This document shows, piece by piece, positions 22,250 to 34,339 of a stretch of 64,000 nt of DNA. The notes under the pieces are model-generated. The model was not told the origin of the DNA. It saw only the letters and a program-made list of their open reading frames with translations, and ran no database searches. How positions within the stretch are numbered: position 1 is the stretch's first letter; the number at the start of each line of letters is the position of its first letter. Position numbers and translations under genes: made by a program. The DNA comes from Cristatella mucedo (taxonomy: Eukaryota > Bryozoa > Phylactolaemata > Cristatellidae). The stretch spans positions 552,001 to 616,000 of the forward strand of contig WPIO01000164.1 in assembly GCA_009760855.2 (NCBI GenBank). The letters run 5' to 3'.

Positions 22250-23475
22250 AAGAGAACTTAGGAGACTTCCGTTCAGTCTCCCGTCTACCGTTCGTTTTAA
22301 AGACGCTTGAATGAGTCATGGCAGACCGGCTGAACTCGTTAATTTAAACTGTATACCTCCAAAGATCCACTCTTTAGAGCTAATCACTCTGCAGAGTTAG
22401 CGTTGCTTCGGGTGCACATTTACCTACTTACGAATGCGGACATAAGTAGAGAATCTCTGTTTGGTTTGCTGAATCTTTCGGCAGCTTGTGATACTATCAA
22501 TCGCAAAGTCCTTCATAATTACAATAATATTAATAATAATGCACTTATGAACCGCCCTCGGAGAGCTCAATCTCTCTCTAGGCGCTTTACATTTGCTGCA
22601 AAGGGAAATGCAATTGAATGGTGAGTAATATCATGCTTTATGAACAAACAAAATGAATAACATGGGGTGACATGCACAAGTTCAGCATGCAAATGTAGTT
22701 AGTGGCAGCATGCACAGTGTCAGCACGCATAAGCACATGAAGGATGAATCACAGGGACCCACTAAATGCTGTCATAAATATGTGTGTTTTTTAAGTTCTT
22801 TTTAAATGTGGTCAGGTCAGGGGATGTTCTGACGCAGGTCGGTAGGGAGTTCCAGGCTTTGGGAGCATACGAACTAAATGCACGGTCTCCAAAGGATTTA
22901 AGGTTTGTACGAGGTATTTGTAGACTGTTGGATTGTGAAAAGCGGGTGGTACGATGCTTGGACTAATGGGGGAGTATATCTGAGAGATAGGCTGCAGCCA
23001 AATAATGAAGTGACCTAAAAGTCAGCGACAAAACCTTGAAGTCAATCCGTTGCTTGATTGGTAGCCAGTGCAGGTCAGCGAGAAGTGGTATAATGTGGCA
23101 ACAGCGACGCTCACGACAGACAAGCCTAGCTGCGGAGTTTTGCACCATCTGCAATCGCCTGATCGCACATGCTGGTAGGCCAGTAAGCAGTGAGTTGCAG
23201 AAGTCGAGACGTGATGTCACGAATGCATGTACCAACTTGGTCGTGGTATCCTTATCTTAACAAGCCCGAATTTTAGCAATGTTATGAAGCTGAAAATAGG
23301 CAGATTTGATTGCGAAGCTGATATGGTCGTCTAACGAAAGGTCGCCTTGGAATATGACACCTAGATTTCGAGCTGATTCAACAGGAGATATGCTTGCAGA
23401 GTCAATTTTGAGCGTCAGCCTTTCCAATTTGTGAATCACACTGGGTTCTCCCATAGCTAGTAAGTTAGTTTATCA
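22250..23475. mobile_element. LINE-A RT fragment (+) abutting an inverted LINE-A copy (-)
   Basis: 22250-22515 (+) is RT around the YRPVS to motif A region (caccgttcg-type, gagctaatcactctgcagag, cggcagcttgtgatactatc). From 22525 a minus-strand copy begins with its (ATT)n tail and runs to 23475, encoding [20 protein letters not shown] and LERLTLKIDSASIS. The two copies meet tail to middle, so they are separate insertions or a rearranged pair. Confidence 0.78.
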
Positions 23476-23479
23476 TCGT

Positions 23480-25235
23480 TTGGTTGCTGAGCGCCTCTCA
23501 TCTTACCTGGGCGTGAAAGACATTGCAACACTAGCAGACCAACATAGCCCTGCCATAACCAAGATTTTTAATGCTTCTTTGGGAAGAGGGGTCGTCCCCA
23601 AGTCCTTCAAATCAACAATCGTTAGACCTTTTCTTAAAAAGCCTGGATTAGACACATAGGTCCTAGCAAACTATCGCCCAGTTTCCCTTCTTCCGTTCTT
23701 ATCAAAGGTTCTTAAAAAAAATTGTTGCTAAGCAGCTCGTTGAACATATTGAAAACAATGAAATGTCAGAAACATTTCTATCAGGGTTCAAGAGCCAGCA
23801 CTCTACTGAAACTGCTATCAGGGTTCAAGAGCCAGCACTCTACTGAAACTGCTCTCCTCCATGTTAACAATGACATTCTACGTGGCAGCAACGACGGGAA
23901 CTTCACAGCCCTAGCTCTGCTAGATCTTTCTGCTACCTTCGACACCATTGATCACGAAATTCTGCAGGAACGATTGAGAACAACGATCGGTCTGGCCGAC
24001 GAAGCACTGGCGCGGTTTAAATTCTACTTGTCTGATCGTGTTCAATCCGTGTTGTGTGGGGGTCAGGTCTTAGACACGAGAGGGGTCACCTGTGGAGTCC
24101 CTCAAGGGTCTGTACTTGGGCCCTTGCTGTTCTCCATTTATACGCAACCTCTGGGAAAAGTGATTAAGGCCCGTGGAATAGGATATCACTTCTATGCTGA
24201 CGATACTCAGTTGTATTTGTCATTCAAACCGTCGGAATCTGCTGCGGCAACTGAGAAACTGAATGCTTGCCTTGCCGATATTTAATCCTGGATGTCAGAA
24301 AACTTCCTGAAACTAATTGATAATAAAACCGAACTGCTGCTCATACGACACCCTAAGCGTGTGGCTGGATTAAAAGGCTTTGCTGTTCTAATAGGTGATA
24401 CTATTGTGCGGCCATCACCACTTGCTCAAAATTTAGGTGTCGTTTTCGACAGCTGCCTCAATTTCAAAAGCATTATTCAGAAGACTGCCTCTACAGCTAG
24501 CCATCACATACGATCCCAGTTCAAGATTAGGAGCTGTCTCCCACAGTGGCTTGCAAAAAATTTAACTAGCTCTCTAGTTCTGTCTCGGCTTGATTATTGT
24601 AATTCCCTTTTAGCTGGGTTGACAAAGAAAGGTATTAGGCCACTACAGCGGACTATAAGCATGGCTGCAAGGCTAGTCTTCAAGTCCCAGCGGTTAGAGC
24701 ACGTGTCTCCTTTGCTGGAAGAACTAGGATGGTTACCGGTTGAGCAACGGATACAGAGCAAAGTTCTTACGCTGACCCACAATTCAGCCATGGCTTTGCC
24801 CTTTCGTAGCTAGCTAAACTGCTGCATCAGTTTCAGCCCTTTCGAGCCTTCAGGTCCTGTGTAGACAATAAATTCGTTGTACCATTTCTCCGCTTAAAGA
24901 CAGTTGGCGACAGAAGCTTTAGCTCTGCAGGTATTAGACTGTGGAACTCGCTTTCACAATTCTAACGCAATGACAACTACTCGTCTACTGCCTACTCTGG
25001 CACATCCTTTTCAGCGGTCCTGAGCTGCAACTTCTATGCTACTCACTACCTCAACTGCTCTCCTGACTCTGCTATGCTTCCCACTCTCTTTTTTGCGTGA
25101 GATGAAGTCTGTTTGCTACCAAATGCGTACCAAAAGCCGCTTAGGCTGTGAGTGCGATATACAAAACTCTCCTGCGTAACATCCACATGGTCTTTATGAC
25201 TTTTTGAAGTTACAGACGGAGACGGAGATACATTA
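23480..25235 (+). mobile_element. LINE-B, longest copy (second L2/CR1-group family)
   Basis: Two frames (23722-24285 and 24292-24813) separated by one in-frame TAA cover most of the RT. They contain LLDLSATFDTIDHE (motif A), CGVPQGSVLGPLLF (motif B), YHFYADDTQLYLSF (motif C), then SENFLKL, LIRHPKR, QNLGVVFDS and RLDYCNSLLAGL. The sequence differs from LINE-A throughout, and the 3' end is different: a conserved block of about 250 bp ending in a GACGGAGAtACATTACA-type terminus without the LINE-A hairpin. A 37-bp tandem duplication at 23781-23853 breaks the frame. Upstream, similarity to NYRPVS-type RT sequence begins near 23580. Confidence 0.86.
23781..23853 (+). repeat. 37-bp tandem duplication inside LINE-B
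   Basis: The unit starting TCAGGGTTCAAGAGCCAGCA occurs twice, at 23781-23817 and from 23818. The repeat length is not a multiple of three, so it shifts the RT frame just before motif A. Confidence 0.9.
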
Positions 25236-25237
25236 CA

Positions 25238-25359
25238 ATGGTTTAGATGCTATCTCTGTGGGAGACTCTATAGTATTGAAGTGAATGGACAACGATCATC
25301 CAAGGAACCTCTTATGGGTTACCTCAGGGCTCTGGTTGGTCTCATTCTTGTCACGGTTT

Positions 25360-25455
<96 letters not shown>

Positions 25456-26030
25456 TGATATGTTTGCCAGCCACAACCTAGGCTTTTAATTCTGTGAAGA
25501 TAGCACTCACTTTAATCTTTGCTTAGATCCCACCCTGCGCTCCTACTCGTCGAATTCTCTGAACTCCCTCGCTGCATGTATTAATGGTATTTGTAAATGG
25601 ATGGCAGAAACGTTTCTTAAATTGAATGATGATAAGTCATCTTACTAGTTATGGGCAAAGCAATTTTGATTCAAAAATTTGATTTCGTAAATGTCACAAT
25701 CGGCTCTGCCATCATATTTCCTGTTGAATTTGACCAAAATCTATGTTTCAAGCTCCAAAGTGACTTTTTTTTTATTAGACGACAACATCAACTTCACAGT
25801 CCTCTCTGAATACTTTCAGCTACATAACATTTCTAAAGTTTTGGCTTGTTCAGAAAGGGATACCAGATCTAAATTGGACCACGCATTTTTGATATCCCGT
25901 CTTGACTTCTGTAACTTACCGCTAGTTGGTATACTCGCTTTTGTCTGTCATGAGCGTCGCAGTTGCCACATCGCACCACTTTTCACACACCTGCACTGGC
26001 TCCAAGTCAAGAAACGCGTCGATTAAAGTC
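25238..26030 (+). mobile_element. LINE-A fragment carrying an internal (TC)n expansion
   Basis: Sequence matches LINE-A from before motif B (caacgatcatccaaggaacc, ttacctcagggctctggt) up to ggtttatactctc. There a 90-bp (TC)n interrupts it, and the copy resumes at gatatgtttgccagccacaa. A later frame encodes ERDTRSKLDHAFLISRLDFC. Strongly diverged. Confidence 0.72.
25363..25452 (+). repeat. (TC)n inside LINE-A
   Basis: About 45 CT units placed where the parent element reads tatactctccctcttgctga. Confidence 0.95.
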
Positions 26031-26247
26031 TAGTTGGGAAGCCGCAATCTTAGAGATGGACTCTCTGATCTTGTCTATCTTCCTGACAAAGAAGCTAGAG
26101 AAGCGATCAGGTGGATTATTACATGGATCACTAGGGAAAAGAGCTAAATTGTGACCGCTTGAAGAGATGGTTGATGGCAGACATCAACAATTTTTGTGTC
26201 TACCATCCATCATCTGAGGTTGCTATATCAAATTTTTTCTTAGTTAC

Positions 26248-26642
26248 TTAATCCCTTTTTTGACATATATCAGTGACTCCTGGCACAGGTCTCGTCGAAG
26301 TCTTGAGAACTTAATCTCAAGAGAGTGGAGGTCACAAGAGGCGTGTTTAAAGTTCATTTTTGGATCCTGCAGTCTTTTCGGAAGGCCGTCAGTCCTGCTT
26401 AAGATGCTGTCCGAAAATGGAAACAGAGCCAAAAGGCTTAAGTTCAAAGTACCATGTATTAGACTGCCAGCTATAATTCTTGTTTTAAGTGTTCCACTTG
26501 TGCCCTCTGACAGTTGCCCCAAAAGACCTGGAATGCTGTTAAGTTCATTATTTATAGCTTTCACAGCCTCCACTCTTGAAATCCACCTGGCGGCAGAGTC
26601 AAGTTTGACGGCGATGGCTAAGACTTTCTTCTGTTCTTTCAA
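26248..26642 (-). pseudogene. hAT-like (DUF4371/ZMYM-type) transposase fragment
   Basis: An open frame of about 130 residues has LDSAARWISRVEAVKAINNE, LNSIPGLLGQLSE, then FSDSILSRTDGLPKRLQDPK, MNFKHASCDLHSL. The order RW-xxRxxAV-A, a short helix, DILSR, and a KxLQxPxM-type segment is characteristic of the central region of domesticated and mobile hAT-type proteins annotated as ZMYM- or DUF4371-like. No start, zinc finger or C-terminal dimerisation domain is seen, and stops flank both ends, so it is a broken copy. It lies in the large intron between Ig-like exons 2 and 3 of the mosaic gene. An overlapping plus-strand frame is regarded as a shadow. Confidence 0.58.
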
Positions 26643-26724
26643 CCTTGGATTCTATCTTGAAAATAATAAGGTGCTCGCTATTACTCCAAACAAGGTAATC
26701 AAAATGGAATCTTGAGTTGCTGCA

Positions 26725-28639
26725 TGAACCCCTGCCAGTTCACTCTGCGGTTATCACAGTTTACAAAATTTGCCTTCTCATTTTGGACATTATCCTCTTT
26801 TGGACACCTGGCAAGTGGCCAGACATGACTGCTGAGTTGTCTTATTAATGCCAGTTAAGCATAGCTTGTGTGGTACAATAGAGTGTCGGTGCTCAGCCAC
26901 GGCAGGCTGATTCGCCCTTGACGCGGCGTAGCAAGCCGGGCGACACAGCCCGCCTGTGTTAGGCAGGATGGGGAGAGCTGATGAGAAAATCAGTTTGAAT
27001 GATTACAGAGGGTTTAACTGCCGTGATCTTGTTTCGCTGGGAGCGTCAGCCGAATACGCGGCGCTTGAAGCACCTTTATTTCCGTGCCGTCCCATGTTTG
27101 CCTCTAGAGCTTCAAACTACAGCTTTGTCTAAGTCTGTAAACATGCTTAACTAGCTCTGCCAGATGTATTTAAGTTTATTTAAACAATGACTTGCGTGAA
27201 ATCATAACTAATATGATCACCTGAAAGTTTTCATAATATGCACACGCCTTTTGGTTTTGGTGCCTCCTTGGCCTTGGCGCCCGGTGTCATCTGTCCCCCT
27301 GCCTACCCCTTGCTAGATCTCGGTAGGAGACAGATGTACACGGGCTGACTAAGAGTTACATTATAACTTGATTACTCATAACTACTTTCAGTTCTAACGA
27401 CGCAGACATTTAAATGCTCTGACGATCATATAATAATGCGTGGGATATCTACCATATTCTATTAATCAAAACGTATAGCTATCGTGGTGATAACTAATAC
27501 TCCAGGCCTCATAACTTACCACACCACGTGAGATTAGCATTATTTCTGGAGTAAAATTCAATAGGCTGCTGCCTTGATGAAGAAGGGCGTAATGTTGCTT
27601 GGCAACTCATAAGATTTGCGTAGGTCAATGTTGATGATCTGTCTCCTGTGATACGAAGGACAAATGTAGCATTCCAGTATCCGTCATAATGGTAGGATTG
27701 CGAGTTCTGGGAATTACACAGTGCTGAAGTCAAGCTGAAGGATTGAAAAGACTGTCCAAGGTAGCGAGGCAATATTGCTCCCGGGGGGCAGCTATAACCA
27801 TAATACACCTCGCTATGAAGACTAATAGCAAGTCGCATGTCCTCTATTTCGTATCTATCTGGAAATGAAGCTGAACATGCCACGCTGAATGGGTACTTCA
27901 AGCTTAAGCAGATGGGCCACTCACTGATCAATGTTGGCTCTACAAAAAAGACGTCACGTTCGTCCATACAATGATAGTATCAGTTGACATTTAAGTACAT
28001 TTCAACCCATATGTTGAATGCCATCGACCTCGCGAGATGTAAATCATGGGGATATTGTAATGGAAGAGTCAGAGATCATCGTTTAAACGCGGGCCTTATT
28101 TCTGCAAAAGACCAAAGTTTGTTATTCCGTTTCTAGTTTCCGGCGTTTTTGTCATTATTCTGGCAACACCTTGAGTTGGGTAGTATTTTTAAAGTGCAAG
28201 CCTGATTTACTCATTACAGACTAAGGTTTCCACTTTAACAAAAAAGTTCTCCTTCGTCTGCAAGAAGGTCATTTGCTGGCCATTTGAGCACATACAGGTA
28301 AAAAGACAGGGTCAAGGTATTTGAGAAGAATAACTCATTCCACAATCAAGATCACCCAGATTGTAAGGCAAATAGCTACAGGAATTTATAGAAAGAAGTA
28401 CCGCTGGGCTATTTTGGTCAAGTATTCAATATAGTTACATTACTTCATTAAGGACACTTGATAAATAGGCTTGGCTGCTGCTGCTTTTTATTCGATTTTC
28501 TTTTGAAAGATGACCGAATACACCCGGCGACGAATTTTCAGCACTTATGAAAATGCAGAGAGTACTCAAAACCAAGTTTTAAATTGGCTCAAATTTGATC
28601 AGTATGCCGTTCGAAACAACCTTAAATCCTTTGATGTCT
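26725..28639. other. Mosaic gene introns around Ig-like exon 2
   Basis: Outside the exon at 27520-27939 nothing is recognised. Confidence 0.45.
27520..27939 (-). CDS. Mosaic gene exon 2: Ig-like domain 1
   Basis: A 140-codon phase 1-1 exon. The acceptor is a T-rich tract ending TTTTTTGTAG and the donor is GTAAGT. Six cysteines are visible (in PICLSL, VACSAS, YSCPPG, ALCNSQ, MSCQAT and TWC). WNATFVLRI followed by a Cys-containing strand resembles the E-F strands of an Ig fold. At about 140 residues it is longer than a usual Ig domain (90-110) and has extra cysteines, so either the domain is divergent or linker sequence is included. Potential N-glycosylation sites occur (NAT, NLT). It follows the signal peptide directly in the model. 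The Ig assignment rests on pattern and context, not on a profile search. Confidence 0.62.
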
Positions 28640-29330
28640 GACATGTAATTTAATGTAATGTATCTCCGTCTGTAACTCCACAAAGGCTATGTGGGTGTTA
28701 CGCAGGAGAGTTTTCTATAGCTCACTTAGATTCTAAGCAGCTTTCGATACGCATTCGTTAGCCAACAGATTTCATCTCATGCAATAAAGAGAAAGTAGGA
28801 AGCAGGGCAGAGTCAGGAGAGCATTTGAGTTAGCGAGAAGCATGGAAGTAGCAGCTCAGGACCGCTTAAAAGGATGAGCCATTGCCGGCAGCAGGTGAGT
28901 ATTTGTTGTTGCGTAAGAATTGTGGAAGCGAGTTTCACATTCTAGGATCTGCAGAGCTACAGCTTCTGTCGCTAACGGTGTTTAAGCAGAGAAATAGAAC
29001 AGCTAATTTACTGTGCATACAGTACCAGGAGGCTGAAACTGGTGCAGCAGTTCATCTGGTTATGAATGAGCCAAGCCACAGTGAGACTTGCGGATCACGG
29101 AAAAAATTTACTCTGTATCCGTTGATCAACCGGCAGCCATCCAAGCTCTTTTAGCAAAGGTGACACGTGTTCAATCCTCTGGGACTTGAAAACTAGCCTT
29201 GCAGCCATATTCATAGCCAGCTGAAGTGACCCAGATGCTTTTTTTGGTAGCCCCAGCCAAAAAGGAATTAAAATAGTCAAGCCAAGACAGAACTAAGGAG
29301 CTAGTTAAAGACACTTGCAACCCAGCCCTA
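28640..29330 (-). mobile_element. LINE-B fragment, 3' end
   Basis: The minus strand encodes MAARLVFKSQRIEHVSPLLK then ELGWLPVDQRIQSK, followed by the typical LINE-B 3' block ending with the ACGGAGATACATTACAT terminus near 28650. Confidence 0.8.
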
Positions 29331-30134
29331 GATCTTTACTGTTACTTTCTACTGCGGCAGGTCAAGCTGCTGCATAGCACGGAGTCTCATAAATCCATCC
29401 GGTCGTCGCTGCATGTTAATTTGCTGGCTCTTCTTTGTGGTTAGTGCAATCGATAAAAGCTTACGCCGCTGTGCTGGTCTTACGGTGTATTTCTCTCCTT
29501 AAGCGGTTGCTTAATAAAGATACTTTGAGCCAAGACCTGCACAAAAGGATTGCACTTACGAGGCTGCCTCGCGTACGCGATTTAAAATGTGATTGGTGAA
29601 AAGTAGCTGAATGACAAATTCAACATAAAAATATCATTCATTCGGTGCTTTTTTACAGGAATTGAACCGACTAACCCCATTTTGTTTCTTCAGCCATAAA
29701 ACAAAACAAAAAAACAAAAAGATGATCCGCCGTCTTTTTTTGTGATTCCCATCAAAGTGATTTCAACCAACCGTGCAAAGTAGCAGGCGACAGCTGGAGT
29801 AAGGCCTAGTGTACATTCCTTTGCAACTACGCTTGTTGATGGAACATTTCATTTTTATGATTTTTGCATATTTTGGAACAAAGCCACGAAATTTCAGGCA
29901 TTCAGCAAATATTCAAAGAAGTATCTTGTTATAATCCAAATTTTTGAGGTGGTAGCACACTACGTCGGGCGACAAAAATCAAGAGATCGGCAACATATAA
30001 TGGCATTGCAACTTTTCCTCGCATTGCAAGCTATTCCGGTGGATTCTTTTCGTGAATCGCAATATATATATATATATTAGTCTAAAAATGTAGTACAATT
30101 CTAGACTATTTTGAAAAGAAACTCTTTAGTCACT
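29331..30134. other. Mosaic gene intron, no recognised feature
   Basis: A-rich run at 29697-29720 and a short TATA run at 30062-30078. Otherwise nothing is recognised. Confidence 0.45.
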
Positions 30135-30840
30135 ATTTTAATAATAACAGTTTATAAAATGTCTCCAGAGAACTCAATTTCTTTCCAAGCACTTTACATT
30201 TTCTGCAAAGGAAACACGATTTAAGGGTTATTAGTAGCATGCTCGATACACAACAAGCTAAACAACATAAAGAATAACAGGGTTAGGGGTAACATGCACA
30301 GTTACCATGTAACTGTGGTTAGTGGCAGGATGCACAGTGTCAGTATGTATATGCACATAAAGGACGAATCATAGGGGCCCAATAAATGCAGTCATAAATA
30401 GATGCGTTTTTAGTTTCCTTTTAAACGTGGTCAAGTCAGTTGTCGTGACGTAAGTCAGGAGTGAGTTCCAGGCTATATGAGCCTGCGAACTAAAGGCAGT
30501 CTCAAAGGAAGTCTCCAAAGGATTTGACGTTTGTACGAGATATTGGTAAACATTTCTATTCTGAAAAGCTTGTGGTACGATGTTTAACCTGATGGGGGAG
30601 TATATCTGAGAGATAGGCTGGAGCCAAAGAATGAAGGGACCTAAAAGTGAGTGACAAAACCTTGAAGTCGATGCGTTGTTGGACTGGGAGCCAGTGCAGG
30701 TCGGCGGTAAGTTGTGTGATATGGCAACTGCGACGCTCATAAAAGACAAGCCTAGCTGCAGAGTTATGCACCAGCTGTAAGCGCCTGATTGCACGTGCCG
30801 GTTGACCAGCAAGCAGTGAGTTACAGATGTCAGGTCAGAA
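30135..30840 (-). mobile_element. LINE-A 3' fragment
   Basis: The minus strand encodes VFYERRSCHITQLTADLHWL and [20 protein letters not shown], with frameshifts. The tail at 30150-30230 has lost its (ATT)n. Confidence 0.8.
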
Positions 30841-31240
30841 GTCAATTACTCTGAACTTAGCATTTAATTTCAATTACAATGAAGAGATCCAATTAGTGGG
30901 GCAGTTACCTTAACAAGCTTCTCTAAGAGGTGGAAATCTAGACAAAAAATGGCCGCATAAGAAAACGAACCATGACGTTTTCAACCAGAAGTTAGCCCAG
31001 TGTATCCAACATTCCGAGTACTAGCACTGTGCGTTCATTTGCGAAAACTCTCTATGTTAAACCATATGCTGCATGATCAACTCTTAGGGATTATGTAGTT
31101 TTTTTCCTTTCAATCGGTTTATATGTAGCAGATCAAGCCACAGCAACAAGTGAAATGTGCAAATGAAAGGGCGGACATTTTGAAGTGGCGCGCTAGAGCA
31201 TGCCAGGCAGCATATTCAGTCTTGTTGGGCTCCAGCTTAC

Positions 31241-31304
31241 CGGTAGCCAGCGACGACTCACTGGCCGCGAAGGCCATCAAGACGTACAAGATCAAAAGTG
31301 CCAT
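31241..31304 (-). CDS. Mosaic gene exon 1: signal peptide
   Basis: The ATG at 31304 is preceded directly by an in-frame TGA, which fixes the start. The 21 codons encode a classic secretion signal: short N-terminus, hydrophobic core LLILYVLMAFAA, then small polar residues up to SSLAT. Cleavage probably falls near the exon end. The donor GTAAGC at 31240-31235 leaves one base (phase 1), which joins the phase-1 acceptor of the first Ig-like exon to make a Glu codon. The start context is mediocre at -3 (T) but has G at +4. An overlapping plus-strand reading frame of 80 codons has no recognisable content and is regarded as a shadow. Any 5' UTR exon further upstream was not identified. Confidence 0.7.
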
Positions 31305-32114
31305 TCAATTTGTAAAATTTCTCGTTAAGCTCTTGATTATCGGCTCGATTGTTATCAACGTAGGCAAGCGATATGGCGTGTGCATTGGATAACGGCGGCA
31401 ACCATTTCACCACCCGTAGGTCAATACCTTAGCGGTGAGTGCATTCCTGGTTTGATCCTGGGGTAAGGTGATCGTCTTTACGGCAAAAGTCGTAGGCTCG
31501 AGTTCTTCGGCATGTGCAAAGCTCGAAGAGCGATATTAAGATTTTCTAGGGGGCGATAGTGATGGCTATATTCACTAGTAGCCTATCTAAGTACTGGCAG
31601 CAGTTACATCAGTTCGCTAGATGGATGAAGTATCGGAAAAGTATGCCAACTTCGAGCAGACGTATGCTTGCAGCTAGGAAAGCCTTAATCGACGATGGCT
31701 TACGAGAAAATGATGGAGGAGTCCTGAACCGTGCTAAATACTAATCATTACATTTCTGAGTGCCCTTTTGGATATAAGCTGAGAGTAATGAGTCTTGGTG
31801 TTCACATCTAGGCGCATATTTATGGGAAGGAGAATAATATTTTCAGCTTTCCCGGCTGTTGCTACGATCAGAGGCAGAACAATGTATATCGGACGCGCGG
31901 AGAGAACGGTTCTTACCGACAACTTTTGTCATTACTTTACATCCCGCTCCTCTCAAATACATCCTGCCGAATTGCTACTTGGACACCAGGCTACTTACGT
32001 ACGTCGGCAAATTAGTTTTCAATACATCCAGACATGCTAATGACTTGAATGCGAGGTGTAGGGTGAGGTCCTGTCGTTCGCCATCATGTCCATTGCCATC
32101 TCCGCCATCTTGTC
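31305..32114. other. Upstream region of the mosaic gene
   Basis: Holds the presumptive promoter and 5' UTR of the minus-strand mosaic gene. No TATA box or clear initiator was identified. Confidence 0.4.
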
Positions 32115-32465
32115 AATGGTATTCGTGCTCCTGAAACTTGGAACTCACTCCCGGCTGACGCTATGCCATCCCCTGACTTGACGACACTTGAACAGAAGCT
32201 CAAAACCCATCTGTTTACCACGGATTTCAGTGGGTCCATGCGATTCGTCCTTTGTATGCTTAAGAGTGCTGACACTGCATGCTGCTACTAATCATACATG
32301 CACGTTGACCATGTGCATGCCACCTCTAACCATGTAATGCTTGGTGTCGTTGAACATGCTACAACTAACCATTCGATTGTGCTTAATTTGCAGCAGATAT
32401 AAAGTGCCTAGAAAGAGATCGTGTTCTCTGAGAGTTGTGTATCAAACGTATTTGTATTTATTAGC
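32115..32465 (+). mobile_element. LINE-A 3' end fragment
   Basis: Matches from cctgaaacttggaactcact through ccatctgtttaccacgg, the 3' UTR and a diverged tail (gtgcctagaaagagatcgtg). Confidence 0.72.
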
Positions 32466-32644
32466 ATTGGGCATCAAGAGCAGTTTTTTTGAAAATAGTC
32501 TTTTAAGCCCTCCCCCCGGAGGCACTTGTTGACAGTACTTCTTGTACTACTCTAGGCACTATTTTTAGGAAGTTGTCATCTTTATTATTCTCTTGGCATT
32601 AAATTCAATAAATTAAAAACTAAAATGTTAAAATTGAATAAATT

Positions 32645-32818
32645 AAATACTTGCCGATTTAACAGCCTCTTTGTATAGCGACAGAAGAGCCTTTACGGCT
32701 ATCATTACCGCTTGCAGTGGCGATAAAGGATCACCCACCGAAGAATTCGAACCCACGACATCGGGACCGAGGTCGCGAAAGGCAGCCGCTTTACCTAGTG
32801 CGCCATCGCGACTTTAGT
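32645..32818 (-). mobile_element. SINE-1 (tRNA-derived)
   Basis: Inverted copy with GGGTTCGAATTC and the full tRNA-like head ending GCGCACTAGGTAAAGCGG on the minus strand. Confidence 0.82.
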
Positions 32819-34064
32819 TTGGACGCTCCGTCATTGTCGTAGCTCTCACTTCTAGGGAAATGCAACAGACGAAGTCGACGTCGTCTCGGCTTTTCCGTTG
32901 TTCCTTGAGTGCTTTGTGTTTGCACCTTTGAATGATTTAGTGCCTGTTCATAGTCAGAAGTGTTACTAACTGGTCGGTTCGATTGTCTTCTTGGTTTCGC
33001 TGGAACGCTAGCCTAAGCATGACCCTTTATTTTTTCTCTTTTGCCTGTCAGAACTAACCAAATTGGCATCGACTCTCGTGAAGGCAGATGTAAAGCACCT
33101 CGATACTGGCTGACTTGTCATAGAGCAACATAAAAACGACCTATTACTGCTCCTATTATTTCTTCAGCCTACAGGTGTTCTATTTGCACACTTTGCTGAC
33201 ACAAAGCATCTCATAGTTTTGCAAACACAGCTGAGTCATCCCCTTGGAGCCACGACAGCCATGGCCGAGGCCAGGCCGAAAAAACGTGTGGGTCGGATGC
33301 CGACAGCATTAGCCGTAAGCATGGCGGGGCTAAGCTCTGCGTTCGGATGCAGACGGCACCAACGGGAATCGCCTCGGGGCACGCTCTGCGTTCGGATGCG
33401 GGACCGAGTTTTCTAGGCTCACGTCAATGCTTCAAAGGCATTATTATATTTTCAAAGGCACTATTAAAAATCGGTTCCTCTGGCTTTACTTTTCCGTAGC
33501 TTCACCAGAGATGCCATACCGAGGGTATGTTGCTGGAGGGGCCGACTGTGCACCTCATCAAGCAAAGCCGCTTGTCAATGGAAGCCCGGGTCAACTAGAG
33601 TGTATCTGCTAAGTCTGTTAAGTTTTAGAGAGCAGGGCAGTTCCCGAAACGAGAAAAGGCAGTCAAATGAGTGCAGAGCAGAAGGCAGTACCGGCTGCCA
33701 GTCATCCAGCTGCCAATGATTGGCGGCGCTCACTCGAAACTCTTGACGCGACAAATTGCTGCTCACTGAGTAGCAGGCCGTACCCTGCGAGGGCTAGAGG
33801 CTACACGGATTATTGGCTTATGAAGGAAACTCTGCGGCGTCAAAGCTATCCACCCGGCCGGGCTTGTGTCGCTGAGGCTGCCTGAAAAGAGTGGCGGCCG
33901 GGTAGATCGGGCGAGGATCGAGAGCGAAGGCATTCAGGACCTCCGGCGGTAGCTCGGATGATCATTCCAGCCGGCAGAACTGCCATGTCTGGCAAGACCA
34001 GTCTCCTCTACTGCTTGCTTTCCAGGCGAGGAATCCAAGCATTTGGCGAATAATAATGATAGCA
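32819..34064. other. Intergenic, no recognised feature
   Basis: A short internal duplication of gctctgcgttcggatgc occurs at about 33334-33397. Otherwise nothing is identifiable. Confidence 0.45.
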
Positions 34065-34135
34065 ATAATAATAACGGCTATATACTTGCATAGCGCCCTT
34101 GGATAACTTGATCTCTTTCTAGGCGAGGGTCAATG
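34065..34135 (-). mobile_element. LINE-A tail-only remnant
   Basis: aataataataacggctatat followed by tagcgcccttggataacttg and tctttctaggcga is an inverted tail. Confidence 0.55.
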
Positions 34136-34339
34136 TCAACAAACTTTAAGGTCGCACCTGAAAAATCGGAATAGGAGTAATTTTAGAATTAACTCAATTG
34201 CCTACAAATATTAATGTGCTTGCCGTGGTAATCTTTCCTAAGAATTTTATACACTATGTATACTCGTATTAAATTCGGGTTTTACATTTAGGGACAGCTC
34301 AAGTGATAAGCTATTATCATATTTTTCTTTGGTCCCAGC

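Noticed and set aside
22250..24813. An intact, potentially active retrotransposon
   Set aside because: Every copy examined has stops, frameshifts, truncation or lacks the endonuclease. None is autonomous.
32645..32818. tRNA-like A and B boxes as functional tRNA genes
   Set aside because: The heads lack a complete cloverleaf and anticodon stem and are followed by a repeated body. They belong to SINE-1. The same holds for SINE-2.
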